A stretch of 64,000 bases of DNA from Microbacterium marinilacus (GTDB lineage Bacteria > Actinomycetota > Actinomycetes > Actinomycetales > Microbacteriaceae), in assembly GCF_019753765.1 (NCBI RefSeq), contig NZ_JAIJZW010000001.1:684260-748259 (forward strand). The letters are read 5' to 3'. The position numbers were made by a program, and so were the translations under genes. The notes under the pieces are model-generated. The model was given only the letters and a program-made list of their open reading frames with translations, was not told where the DNA came from and did not search any database. Shown piece after piece: positions 8,434-17,011 of the stretch. Numbering within the stretch: position 1 is the stretch's first letter; every line of letters starts with the position of its first letter.

Positions 8434-9484
8434 GGCCGACCGCCCGCAGCGAGGACTCGCCGGCCTGCCAGGCGTCGAGCATGTGAGCGCCGACCCAGCC
8501 GTCGACCGCCAGGCAGGCTGCGGCCCCGAACATGATGTCGGGCAGCAGGTCGGGACGATCCTCGGCCAGCGCGCCGGCGAGGTCTCGGCCGGCGATCTGC
8601 TCGTGCACGGCGTCGGCCTCGACGTGCTCGTCGAAGTAGTCGGTGACGTCCTCGCCGAACCCCAGACGGCGCAACCCGTCGCCGTAGAACCTGTTCGGGA
8701 TCGACGACGTCATCTCGAACGCCGCCAGATGACCGACGATCGCCCCCACCAGCCTGCGGTTGACGCCGAACATCGACATCGTGTTGTGGGACGCCAGGGT
8801 CACGGCCGGGACGTCGTCGACGTAGGCGCCGTAGGTGTCGTCCAGCCCGGCGCCGCGCATGGCGGCGGCGAAGATGGTCGCGTGGACGCGGTCGGCCCGC
8901 CCGCCGCCGTACTCGTCGGACTGGATCTCGACCAGCGCGGCCTTCGCGCGGCCGTGCAGGCGGGGGATCGCCCAGGAGTGCGGGTCGGCCTCGCGCAGGG
9001 TGTAGATCGACCGCTGCATGAAGAACTCGTGCGCCTGCTCCGCCGTCGCCTTCTTCGCGAGATAGCGCGACAGGCTCGGTCCGCTGTCCGCCTCGGTGAG
9101 CGCGAACAGCGCGCGGGCCACCGCGTCGACGCTCGGCTCGGGCAGGTCGGGCATCGGCACCATGGCGCGCAGCCGCTGCTCGAACGCCTGCTCGAGGATG
9201 CGCCGCGTGGCGATGAGCCGCGGATCCCACTCGAGTTCCGGCGAGAGCTCGTCGAGCGAGCCGTAAGAGGAGGCGTACAGCGCGAACAGCGCGAGCTGGA
9301 GGTCATCGTCCTCGACGATGTCGGCGGTCGCGGTGACGGCGTCCTGCGCGAGCGCCTCGAGCCGCTCGTCGTCGGGTGCGCCCGTGAGGCGGGTGATCAC
9401 GGCCTCGCTCACGGGGCCACGCGGGGTGAGGGAGGGGCGGTGGGAGTGCGGTGCGGTGGCGCGGGTGGTGCTGGTGACGGACAC
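8426..9484 (-). CDS. Iron-containing redox enzyme family protein (haem-oxygenase-like fold)
   Basis: This 352-residue all-helical protein resembles the 'iron-containing redox enzyme' group of haem-oxygenase-like di-iron proteins. Candidate metal-ligand patches lie in the C-terminal half, including HLAAFEMTSS, DYFDEHVEADAVHEQ and DGWVGAHMLDAW. The GTG start at 9484 is preceded by GGAG at a suitable distance. The reaction is not predictable from sequence; known members of this fold oxidise small molecules with O2. The downstream overlap with the CDGSH gene suggests an electron-supply pair. Confidence 0.8.
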   Translation of the reverse strand: MSVTSTTRATAPHSHRPSLTPRGPVSEAVITRLTGAPDDERLEALAQDAVTATADIVEDDDLQLALFALYASSYGSLDELSPELEWDPRLIATRRILEQAFEQRLRAMVPMPDLPEPSVDAVARALFALTEADSGPSLSRYLAKKATAEQAHEFFMQRSIYTLREADPHSWAIPRLHGRAKAALVEIQSDEYGGGRADRVHATIFAAAMRGAGLDDTYGAYVDDVPAVTLASHNTMSMFGVNRRLVGAIVGHLAAFEMTSSIPNRFYGDGLRRLGFGEDVTDYFDEHVEADAVHEQIAGRDLAGALAEDRPDLLPDIMFGAAACLAVDGWVGAHMLDAWQAGESSLRAVGHA

Positions 9485-9785
9485 GAAGATGCTCCGATTC
9501 TGGGACGTGGGTGATCAGTCTCGCCGCGCGGTCGTCGCCGCAGCAGAGGCTTGACCCTGTTCCGACGGACGGCTAGCGCGCATCTCCCGCCCCGACGAGG
9601 GGACGACGCGGATCGACCGCAGCGAGGGGGCGCCGGGCACGCGGCGGCAGGTGGGGAGAACAACCCATGTCGGCATCGCGCGCGCGGTGGGACCCTGAAC
9701 GGGTGCGATGGCGTCCGGGGGGATGCCACCGTGCCGGCTCATCGGCCGTCGGGACCCGCGCCTCCGGGGGGAGGACGCGACCCTG

Positions 9786-9827
9786 AGCCCGGGTCCGTGG
9801 CGGATCATCCGTCGCCGGACCCGGGCT
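9786..9827. terminator. Hairpin of unclear role between divergent genes
   Basis: A perfect 12-bp inverted repeat, AGCCCGGGTCCG with CGGACCCGGGCT, has an 18-base loop. It looks like a terminator but no gene ends nearby on either strand, so it may be the relic of a lost gene or part of an unannotated RNA. Confidence 0.4.
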
Positions 9828-9870
9828 TCGTCATCGACCGGAGCGGTTTGTCGGAACGCCGCCTCGGCGG

Positions 9871-9876
9871 CAGGAT
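9871..9876 (+). promoter_or_regulatory. -10-like hexamer CAGGAT six bases before the DUF6328 start
   Basis: CAGGAT ends 6 bases before ATG 9883, the spacing seen for leaderless genes here. It deviates from TAnnnT at the first base, and no Shine-Dalgarno sequence is visible. Confidence 0.4.
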
Positions 9877-9882
9877 GGGCGC

Positions 9883-10377
9883 ATGATCGGCGAACGCGGG
9901 CACGATGCCCAGCGCGACGAGACGCCGGCCGAGAGATCGGACCGCAACTGGATAGAGGTGCTGCAGGAGCTCCGCGTCCTGCAGACCGGCACCCAGATCC
10001 TCACCGGCTTCCTTCTCGCGCTGGCCTTCCAGCCTGCCTTCCTCGACCTCGACGGCGCGCAGCGCGCGCTCTACCTCGTGCTGGTGGTGCTGTCCGCCCT
10101 GAGCGCTGTGATCGCGCTGGCGCCCGTCGCGCTGCACCGGCTGATGTTCCGCGAGGGGGCGAAGCGCATGATCGTCGACTACGGGCATGCCGCGCTGCTG
10201 ACGGCGCTGGTGATCGTCTCGCTGCTGCTGGTGGGAGTGGTGGCGTTCGTCTTCGACGTCGTCGTGGGTCCGACGTCCGCGTGGATCTCGGGCGGGCTGC
10301 TGGCGGCGTTCGTGGTCGTGGTGTGGGTCGTGGTGCCCGTGGCGCTGCGCGCTCGCCGCGGCGAGGAGTCGGCATGA
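9883..10377 (+). CDS. DUF6328 family membrane protein
   Basis: This 164-residue protein has a hydrophilic N-terminus, then the conserved helix LQELRVLQTGTQILTGFLLALAF typical of DUF6328 in part. Further membrane segments follow around residues 65-85, 105-125 and 130-155. Database names sometimes link the family to sodium:proton antiport, but no ion-binding motif is recognisable here. It ends 61 bases before the nitrilase gene, which has its own strong ribosome-binding site. Confidence 0.75.
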   Translation: MIGERGHDAQRDETPAERSDRNWIEVLQELRVLQTGTQILTGFLLALAFQPAFLDLDGAQRALYLVLVVLSALSAVIALAPVALHRLMFREGAKRMIVDYGHAALLTALVIVSLLLVGVVAFVFDVVVGPTSAWISGGLLAAFVVVVWVVVPVALRARRGEESA

Positions 10378-10438
10378 GGCAGGTCTGCGGTCCAGGGGGC
10401 GGACGGATCGCTCGCGCGAACGAGAAAAGGGGAGAGAG

Positions 10439-11251
10439 ATGACCGACACAGGGCCGGAAGCGGTGGGCATCGGAGTCGCGCAGTTCGCCCCGACGGCGGA
10501 TGCGGCGTCGAACCGGGCGACCATCGCCGAGCTGGCGCGCCGAGGCGCCGACCGGGGAGCGGCGGTCGTGCTCTTCCCGGAGTACTCCAGCTTCTTCACC
10601 GATCCGTTCGACGCGTCGTTCGCCGAGAACGCCGAGGACCTCGACGGTCCCTTCGTGCGCCAGCTCACTGCGCTGGCCGGCGACCTGGGCGTTCATCTCG
10701 TCGCGGGCATGGCCGAGCGCGCCGAGGGCGACCGGGTGCGCAACACGGTCGTCGCGGTGGACGGCACGGGCATCGTCGCCCGCTATCGGAAGCAGCATCT
10801 CTACGACGCGTTCGGGCAGCGCGAGTCCGACTGGATCGAGCCGGGCGAGCTGACAGCGCCGGAGACGTTCAAGGCGGGCGGGCTGAGCTTCGGACTGATG
10901 ACGTGCTACGACCTGCGCTTCCCCGAGGTGGGACGGATGCTCGCCGACGCGGGCGCCGACGTCGCGCTGGTGCCCGCGGAATGGGTGCGGGGCCCGCTGA
11001 AGGAGATGCACTGGACCACGCTGCTGTCGGCGCGGGCGATCGAGAACACGATGTATGTCGCGGCCGCCGACCATCCGCCCACGCTCGGCGTCGGCCGGTC
11101 GGTCGTCGTCGACCCGCAAGGCGTGACCGTGGCGGCGATCGGCACGGGAACCGACGTCGTGGTCGGCTGGGCGGACCGGGACGCGATCGACAACGTCCGT
11201 CGCGTCAACCCCGCGCTCGAGCTTCGACGCTATCGCGTCGCGCCGCGCTGA
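10439..11251 (+). CDS. Carbon-nitrogen hydrolase (nitrilase superfamily amidase)
   Basis: A 270-residue single-domain C-N hydrolase that should cleave an amide or related C-N bond in the cytoplasm. The catalytic triad is intact: Glu48 (LFPEYSSFF), Lys118 (YRKQHLYDAF) and Cys156 (GLMTCYDLRFPE). The DLRFPE context resembles the omega-amidase/Nit2 and bacterial deaminated-glutathione amidase branch, but the substrate cannot be fixed from sequence. ATG follows AAAAGGGGAGAGAG, a strong ribosome-binding site. It converges with the aminotransferase gene; an omega-amidase next to a transaminase would fit a keto-acid amide salvage role (inference). Confidence 0.85.
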   Translation: MTDTGPEAVGIGVAQFAPTADAASNRATIAELARRGADRGAAVVLFPEYSSFFTDPFDASFAENAEDLDGPFVRQLTALAGDLGVHLVAGMAERAEGDRVRNTVVAVDGTGIVARYRKQHLYDAFGQRESDWIEPGELTAPETFKAGGLSFGLMTCYDLRFPEVGRMLADAGADVALVPAEWVRGPLKEMHWTTLLSARAIENTMYVAAADHPPTLGVGRSVVVDPQGVTVAAIGTGTDVVVGWADRDAIDNVRRVNPALELRRYRVAPR

Positions 11252-11261
11252 CCGGGCTTCG

Positions 11262-12467
11262 TCAGCCCGACAGGGAAGCCAGGCGCGCCGCAGCCTCCTC
11301 GAGCACCTCGACGCGCTTGCACGCGGCGAAGCGCACCAGCGTCGCATACTCGCTGCGGCGACCGGGTGTGACGAACGCCGTGATGGGGATGGCGACGACG
11401 CCGGCGCGCTCGACCAGCTCGCCGCGACAGAACGCCTGCGCGTCGGTCGCGCCGAGCGGAGCCGCGTCGGCGACCGTGAAGTACGAGCCGCGGGGCTCGA
11501 AGACCTCGAAGCCCGCGGCGCGCAGCCCGGCGCCGAGCACGTCGCGCTTTCGCCGCATGTCCTGCGCGATGCCGTCGAAGAACGCGTCCGGCAGCCGCAG
11601 GCCCGCGGCGATCGCCGGCTGGAACGGCGAGCCGCTGGTGTAGGTGAGGAACTGCTTGACCGTCACCACCGCCGTCAGCAGCTCGGCCGGCCCCGTGATC
11701 CAGCCGATCTTCCACCCCGTCGTGCGGAACGTCTTGCCGCCCGAGGAGATCGTCAGCGTGCGCTCGCGCGCGCCGGGCAGCGAAGCCACCGGCACATGCG
11801 GGCCGTCGAAGGTCAGGTGCTCGTAGACCTCGTCGGTCACCACGATCGCGTCGCGGGCGTGCGCGAGCCGGACGACCTCCTCGAGCACCGCGCGATCGAA
11901 CACCGCCCCGGTGGGGTTGTGCGGGTTGTTGACGAGGATCACGCGGGTGCGCTCGTTCACGACGTCGGCCAGCACGTCGAGGTCGGGCTGGAAGTCGGGC
12001 GCGCGCAGCGGGACGGTGCGCAGCGTCGCCCCGGACAGCGCGACGCACGCGGCGTAGGAGTCGTAGTAGGGCTCGAAGACCACCACCTCGTCCTCCGGCC
12101 CGTCGACCAGCGCCAGGAGCGCGCTCGCAAGCGCCTCCGTCGCGCCGGTCGTCACGACGACCTCGGTGTCCGGGTCCAGGGCGATGCCGTAGAAGCGCGA
12201 CTGATGGTCGGCGATCGCCTCCCGCAGCGGCGCGATCCCGATCCCGGGCGCGTACTGGTTCGCGCCGCCCGCGATCGCCTCCCGAGCCGCGTCGAGCACC
12301 TCCGACGGACCGTCCTCGTCGGGGAAGCCCTGGCCGAGGTTGATCGCGCCCGTGCGCGCCGCCAGCGCCGTCATCTCTGCGAAGATGGTGCTCGCCACGG
12401 CGCCGTCGGGGCTCAGCAGCCCGGCACCGTCGGCAGTTCTTCTCCAGGCGCCCGCCACGTCTCGCAT
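11262..12467 (-). CDS. Class I/II PLP-dependent aminotransferase
   Basis: A 401-residue fold-type I aminotransferase. The PLP lysine is Lys245 in SSGGKTFRTTGWKIGW. Other landmarks are the NPHNPTG loop (about 181-187), TDEVYEH (about 211-217) and the N-terminal NLGQGFPDEDGP. These resemble the YbdL/kynurenine aminotransferase-like branch, which acts on methionine, glutamine or cysteine conjugates; the exact substrate is uncertain. ATG 12467 was chosen over GTG 12470 because TAACCT ends exactly six bases before it, suggesting a leaderless transcript. It converges with the nitrilase gene. Confidence 0.85.
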   Translation of the reverse strand: MRDVAGAWRRTADGAGLLSPDGAVASTIFAEMTALAARTGAINLGQGFPDEDGPSEVLDAAREAIAGGANQYAPGIGIAPLREAIADHQSRFYGIALDPDTEVVVTTGATEALASALLALVDGPEDEVVVFEPYYDSYAACVALSGATLRTVPLRAPDFQPDLDVLADVVNERTRVILVNNPHNPTGAVFDRAVLEEVVRLAHARDAIVVTDEVYEHLTFDGPHVPVASLPGARERTLTISSGGKTFRTTGWKIGWITGPAELLTAVVTVKQFLTYTSGSPFQPAIAAGLRLPDAFFDGIAQDMRRKRDVLGAGLRAAGFEVFEPRGSYFTVADAAPLGATDAQAFCRGELVERAGVVAIPITAFVTPGRRSEYATLVRFAACKRVEVLEEAAARLASLSG

Positions 12468-12473
12468 CACGCC

Positions 12474-12479
12474 AGGTTA
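12474..12479 (-). promoter_or_regulatory. -10 hexamer TAACCT, leaderless aminotransferase promoter
   Basis: Read on the minus strand, TAACCT is followed by GGCGTG and then ATG 12467. It decides between the adjacent GTG and ATG start candidates in favour of ATG. Confidence 0.55.
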
Positions 12480-12594
12480 CCGGCGCGCCGGTGCCGCTCA
12501 GGATGTCGGAAGTCACACAGTCGACTTATCGTCGTCATAGGCATCGCAAAGGTTGCGGCGTGACCCTGTAAGGGCTTTGGAAGAAGGAGCACTC

Positions 12595-14169
12595 ATGGAC
12601 ACGCATCGTTCCGACGAGAACCTGGACCCCCAGGAGCCCGCCGCCTCCACCCCCGAGACCCCGGCCGCCGAGACCTCGGCCGCCGAGACCTCCGTCCCGG
12701 AGGCGCCGACGACGGCGTCCCCGGCGAGCACTCCGCCGCAGGCACCCGCCGGCGACGTCCCGCCCGGCATGTACATCCCGCCGCGCCCCCCGATCCCCGG
12801 CGCCGCCTCGCAGGGCTTCGCCGCGCCCTCCGCGCCGCAGACGTCCGGGCATCCGTACGCGGGCGCCGCGCCGGGCCACGCGTTCGGACCCGCCGCGTAC
12901 GGCGCCCAGCAGACGCAGGCGACCGAGCCCCTTCCGTACGACACGCGCATCGCGCCGGTCGAGGAGAAGCCCGAGCGCCGCAAGTCGGGTGCCGGGCGCG
13001 TCGCCGCGCTCCTCGTCGCGGCAGCCCTCGTCGGCGGAGCCGCCGGTCTCGGCGGATCGTTCGCCGGCACTCAGCTGTTCGGCTCCGGCACGACGACCAG
13101 CGCGGCGAGCGGCCCGTCCAGCATCACGGTGAACAACCCCGGCTCCGTCAACGAGGCGACGGCCGTGGCCACCCAGGTGCTGCCGAGCGTCGTGACCATC
13201 GACGTGAGCGGTGGTTCGGAGGCCGGCAGCGGCTCGGGCGTCGTGCTGAGCGAGGACGGGTACGTGGTGACGAACACGCACGTCGTCACCCTCGGCGGCG
13301 CGACCGCCGACCCCGAGATCCGCGTCACGACGTCGGACGGTCACATCTACCAGGCGGAGGTCGTCGGCACCGACCCGACCTACGACCTCGCCGTCATCAA
13401 GCTGGTGGACGCGGAGGGACTGACGCCCATCGAGTTCGCCGACTCGTCCCAGCTGAACGTGGGCGACACGACGGCCGCCGTGGGCGCGCCGCTCGGCCTG
13501 TCCAACACGGTCACGACCGGCATCGTCAGCGCGCTCAACCGCAGCATCGAGATCGCGTCCTCCGCGGCGCCCGAGTCGGGCGACGACGCCGAGCAGACCC
13601 CGGAGGAGGAGCAGCAGAGCCCGTTCCGCTTCGACAACGGTCAGGAGGAGCAGAGCGTGCCCAACGAGTCGATCTCGATCGCCGTGATCCAGACGGACGC
13701 CGCCATCAACCACGGCAACTCGGGCGGGGCGCTGGTCGACTCGCAGGGTCGGCTGATCGGCATCAACGTGGCGATCGCGTCCTCGGGCGACAGCGAGGAG
13801 TCCGGCTCCATCGGCGTGGGCTTCGCCATCCCCTCGAACGTGGTGCAGCGTGTCAGCGACGAGCTGATCAACGACGGGGAGGCCACACACGGCCTGCTCG
13901 GCGCCAGCGTGCAGCCGGCCAGCGTCGACAGCGACGCGACCACGGCCGGTGCCCTGATCGCCGAGGTCACCTCGGGCGGAGCCGCCGAGAAGGCCGGCCT
14001 GCGTGAGGGGGACATCGTGACGGAGTTCAACGGCGTGCGGATCGGATCCGCCGTCGACCTGACGGCGCAGGTGCGTGCCGCTGCCGGCGGAAGCGACGCG
14101 ACGCTGACGTACGTGCGAGACGGCAGCGAGCAGACGATCGACGTGACCCTCGGGGACCTCGGTCAGTAG
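12595..14169 (+). CDS. HtrA/DegP-like membrane-anchored serine protease with PDZ domain
   Basis: This 524-residue protein begins with a cytoplasmic Pro/Ala/Glu-rich tail of about 130 residues. One transmembrane helix (about 135-157) follows, then a trypsin-like S1C domain and a C-terminal PDZ domain (about 425-520). The catalytic triad is His229 (VVTNTHVV), Asp264 (TYDLAVIKL) and Ser376 (HGNSGGAL). A Glu/Gln-rich insertion lies at about 325-355. ATG 12595 is preceded by GAAGGAG; a longer upstream frame lacks such a site. It is expected to degrade or refold exported proteins under envelope stress. Confidence 0.92.
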   Translation: MDTHRSDENLDPQEPAASTPETPAAETSAAETSVPEAPTTASPASTPPQAPAGDVPPGMYIPPRPPIPGAASQGFAAPSAPQTSGHPYAGAAPGHAFGPAAYGAQQTQATEPLPYDTRIAPVEEKPERRKSGAGRVAALLVAAALVGGAAGLGGSFAGTQLFGSGTTTSAASGPSSITVNNPGSVNEATAVATQVLPSVVTIDVSGGSEAGSGSGVVLSEDGYVVTNTHVVTLGGATADPEIRVTTSDGHIYQAEVVGTDPTYDLAVIKLVDAEGLTPIEFADSSQLNVGDTTAAVGAPLGLSNTVTTGIVSALNRSIEIASSAAPESGDDAEQTPEEEQQSPFRFDNGQEEQSVPNESISIAVIQTDAAINHGNSGGALVDSQGRLIGINVAIASSGDSEESGSIGVGFAIPSNVVQRVSDELINDGEATHGLLGASVQPASVDSDATTAGALIAEVTSGGAAEKAGLREGDIVTEFNGVRIGSAVDLTAQVRAAAGGSDATLTYVRDGSEQTIDVTLGDLGQ

Positions 14170-14262
14170 CGCCGCGACCGCGCCTTCGGGCACGCGCCCG
14201 CACAGCGTCATCGGTGATCGACGCCGCCCCGCGAGCCATGACATCCGCTGGATCGGATGTCA

Positions 14263-14268
14263 TAGGCT
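14263..14268 (+). promoter_or_regulatory. -10 hexamer TAGGCT of a leaderless promoter
   Basis: TAGGCT ends six bases before GTG 14275, the same sequence and spacing as before 2160 and 18201. Confidence 0.6.
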
Positions 14269-14274
14269 CGCGGG

Positions 14275-15552
14275 GTGGCGTCTTTCTCCTTCGGCGCGGG
14301 CAACGCGCGGAAGATCGCGCGGCTGCCGCTGTATGCGCTCGGCCGGCTCGTCACCGCGGTGACGCCGCGCACCGACCGCTGGGCCTTCGGCTGCGGTGCG
14401 GGCCTGGGCGACGGGCCGCTCGAGCTGTGGCGGGTCGCCGTCGACCGCGGACGGGACGCGGTGTGGCTGTCGGACGACGAGGACGAGCTGCGCGACGCGC
14501 GGGCACGAGGCATGCGGGCCGTGCGCAAGTCCTCGTTCGCCGGATTCTGGGAGACGGCTCGAGCGGGGGTGCTCGTGGTGGCCTACGGGTTCGGCGACGT
14601 CAACCCCTACGCCGTGAGCGGGGGGTTCGTCGCCCAGCTGTGGCACGGCGTCCCGCTCAAGCGCATCGGGCTCGACGCCCCGGAGACGGTGCGCAGCCCG
14701 CTCGACGACACGCGCGGCCCGCTGCGGCTCCTCGCGCCGGCGCTCCGAGTGGCGCTGCGCGGGATGTACCGGACCGCCGCGCGCCGCATCGACCTCATGC
14801 CGGCGGCGTCCCACCTCGTGCGCGGGCGTCTCGAGTCGGCGTTCGGGCTGCCGGATGACCGGATCGTCGTCACCGGAGAGCCGCGGGCCGATGTGCTGTC
14901 CCGCGGGTCGGATGCCGAGCGGCGGGCGGAGGGCCGAGCCCTGATCCGTCGGCTGATCCCCGACCTGCCCGCTGACGGGCGGCTCGTGCTCTACGCGCCC
15001 ACGTGGCGGGACGGCGAGCCCGATCCCGCTGTGCCCGGCGCGGAGGACTGGCGGGCGATCGAGGACGTGATGGCGCGGAACGACGCCGTGCTGCTCGTGC
15101 GCTCGCATCGTCTGGGGGCGGGGGAGTACCGCCCGCCCGCGGACGTGGGGCATGTGCGCGCGCTCGGAGCCGATCTGCTCGCCGACGTGACGCCGGCGTT
15201 GGCGGGTGTGGACGTGCTCGTCACCGACTACTCCTCGCTTGCGTACGACGTCGCGCTCGTGCCGCTGCCGGTGCTGTTCCTCGCGCCGGACGTCGCCGTC
15301 TACGCGCGGCGGCGAGGCTTCTACGGCCGGTTCGAGGACGTCGCCGGCGGCGACGCCGCCGAGAGCTGGGCCGCGCTCGCTCCGCGCCTCGACCGGCTGC
15401 TGGGCGATGCGGAGGCCGCTGCGGAGGCGACCGCGCGCTCGGCCGCTCTGAGCGAGCGCGTGCACGCTCACCGCGATGGACGCAGCGCCGAGCGCGTGTA
15501 CGACGCGATCGTGCGGCGCACCGAGACCTCCCCACGGAAGGCGACCAGATGA
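14275..15552 (+). CDS. CDP-glycerol glycerophosphotransferase family protein (first of three)
   Basis: A 425-residue GT-B-like enzyme of the TagF/TagB family, which moves glycerol-phosphate or ribitol-phosphate units from CDP donors onto wall polymers. Family signatures include LWHGVPLKRIGLDAPE (about residues 122-137), VVTGEPRADVL, LYAPTWRDGE (about 238-247) and VLVTDYSSLAYDVAL (about 317-331), where the TDYSS motif binds donor phosphate. The GTG start follows a leaderless -10. It overlaps the next gene by ATGA, so both act in one operon. Whether it primes or polymerises is unclear. Confidence 0.85.
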   Translation: MASFSFGAGNARKIARLPLYALGRLVTAVTPRTDRWAFGCGAGLGDGPLELWRVAVDRGRDAVWLSDDEDELRDARARGMRAVRKSSFAGFWETARAGVLVVAYGFGDVNPYAVSGGFVAQLWHGVPLKRIGLDAPETVRSPLDDTRGPLRLLAPALRVALRGMYRTAARRIDLMPAASHLVRGRLESAFGLPDDRIVVTGEPRADVLSRGSDAERRAEGRALIRRLIPDLPADGRLVLYAPTWRDGEPDPAVPGAEDWRAIEDVMARNDAVLLVRSHRLGAGEYRPPADVGHVRALGADLLADVTPALAGVDVLVTDYSSLAYDVALVPLPVLFLAPDVAVYARRRGFYGRFEDVAGGDAAESWAALAPRLDRLLGDAEAAAEATARSAALSERVHAHRDGRSAERVYDAIVRRTETSPRKATR

Positions 15553-17000
15553 CCTCCCAGCCCACCGCCCGGTTCGAGCCGGACGACGCGCTGCTCGTGA
15601 TCCGGGGAACCGGCGCCCGCCCGTCCTCCGCGGCGCTGGAGGGGCGCCGGGCTCACGTCGACGGCCGGATCACCGGCGGCGGCAAGACCTGGACGGTGCG
15701 GCTGCCGTTGCGCGCCTCGCGGTGGGGTGGGCCGGAGCTCCCCCTGCCGTCCGGCGAGTACGTCGTCCGCATCGACGTCGAGGGCGGCGCGGACCGAGCC
15801 CTCGACGTGCGGATCCCGCCCCGGGTCTTCGCGGGGGTGCGCGCGGAGCTGCGCGGCGACCGCCTCGTGATCGGCGCCCCCGTCGACCCGGTGTACGACG
15901 GGGCCGAGGCCCAGGGCGCCCTCGAACGGCGCTACGTCGATCGATCCGAGCCGCTCGAGAACGCCGTGTTCTTCGAGAGCTTCTACGGACGCGGGGCGGG
16001 GTGCAACCCGCTCGCGATCGACCGCGAGCTCGCGCGCGTCGCGCCGAGCGTGACCCGCTACTGGAGCGTCATCGACCTGTCGGTCCGCGTGCCCGAGGGG
16101 GCCATCGCCGTCGTCGAGGGCAGTCCCGACTGGTGGCGGGCGCGCAGCGCCGCCCGGCTGCTGGTCGTCAACGACTGGCTGCGCCGCCGGTTCGCGCGGC
16201 GCCGCGGGCAGAAGGTGCTGCAGACATGGCACGGGACGCCGCTGAAACGCCTCGCCCTCCACCGCCCCGGCTTCGACCCGCGGCGTGCGGGCGCCGTGAT
16301 CAAGGAGTCGCTGCGCTGGAACGTGCTGCTTGCGCAGAACCCGTACGCCGCTCGGATCCTGCGCAAGGCGTACGCTTTCCTCGGCCGCCCGCTGTGGGTG
16401 GAGGGGTACCCCCGCAACGACGTCCTCGTGCACGGCGACCCCGCGGCCGTCCGGGCCGAGCTCGGCATCGCCTCGGACGAGCGGGTGCTGCTGTACGCGC
16501 CGACCTGGCGAGACGACCGCGCGGAGATCGTCGACTTCCTCGACCCCGCGGTGCTCGCCGAGGAGACCGGCGCCGTGGTGCTCGTGCGAGGCCACTCCCG
16601 CACGCTGCTGCCTGGCCAGGACCTCGCCGGCGCGCGCGTCGTCGACGTCACGGGGTACCCGGACACCGCGCCGCTGCTGCTCGCCGCCGACGCGCTGATC
16701 ACGGACTACTCGTCGGTGATGTTCGACTTCGGGGTGACGGGCAAGCCCATGTACTTCCTCGTGCCCGACATGGAGCACTACCGGGGAGAGCTGCGCGGGT
16801 TCTACTTCGACCTGGTCGCCCACGCGCCGGGTCCGATCGTGCGCTCGCAGGATGAGCTGATCGCCGCTCTCCAGAGCGGCACGGCCGATCACGCCGGGCG
16901 GTACCGGGCCTGGACGGCCCGGTTCAACGCGCGCGACGACGGCCGGGCCTCCGAGCGCGTGGTCGCGCGGATCCTCGACCAGGGACTGATCGACCGCTGA
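15549..17000 (+). CDS. CDP-glycerol glycerophosphotransferase family protein with N-terminal beta domain (second of three)
   Basis: This 483-residue protein has a C-terminal TagF-type catalytic domain: TWHGTPLKRLALHRPG, PRNDVLVHGD, LYAPTWRDDR and ADALITDYSSVMFDFGVTGK. The first 115 residues are separate and beta-rich with no obvious family; similar N-terminal domains occur in teichoic acid polymerases and may bind the acceptor chain. ATG overlaps the stop of the preceding homologue. The ending GRASERVV matches the RSAERVY ending of its neighbour, suggesting a shared ancestor. Confidence 0.88.
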   Translation: MTSQPTARFEPDDALLVIRGTGARPSSAALEGRRAHVDGRITGGGKTWTVRLPLRASRWGGPELPLPSGEYVVRIDVEGGADRALDVRIPPRVFAGVRAELRGDRLVIGAPVDPVYDGAEAQGALERRYVDRSEPLENAVFFESFYGRGAGCNPLAIDRELARVAPSVTRYWSVIDLSVRVPEGAIAVVEGSPDWWRARSAARLLVVNDWLRRRFARRRGQKVLQTWHGTPLKRLALHRPGFDPRRAGAVIKESLRWNVLLAQNPYAARILRKAYAFLGRPLWVEGYPRNDVLVHGDPAAVRAELGIASDERVLLYAPTWRDDRAEIVDFLDPAVLAEETGAVVLVRGHSRTLLPGQDLAGARVVDVTGYPDTAPLLLAADALITDYSSVMFDFGVTGKPMYFLVPDMEHYRGELRGFYFDLVAHAPGPIVRSQDELIAALQSGTADHAGRYRAWTARFNARDDGRASERVVARILDQGLIDR

Positions 17001-17011
17001 GGCGCAGCGCG

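Larger units (their letters stand above)
9485..9882. other. 400-base non-coding stretch with one long hairpin
   Basis: No convincing gene is seen here; the open frames are Arg/Pro-rich shadows without a ribosome-binding site. It separates divergent genes and should hold their promoters. The only strong structure is the inverted repeat at 9786-9827. Confidence 0.5.

Noticed and set aside
9515..9808. Short open frames in the gap between divergent genes
   Set aside because: No ribosome-binding site, Arg/Pro-rich products, and no resemblance to any protein family.
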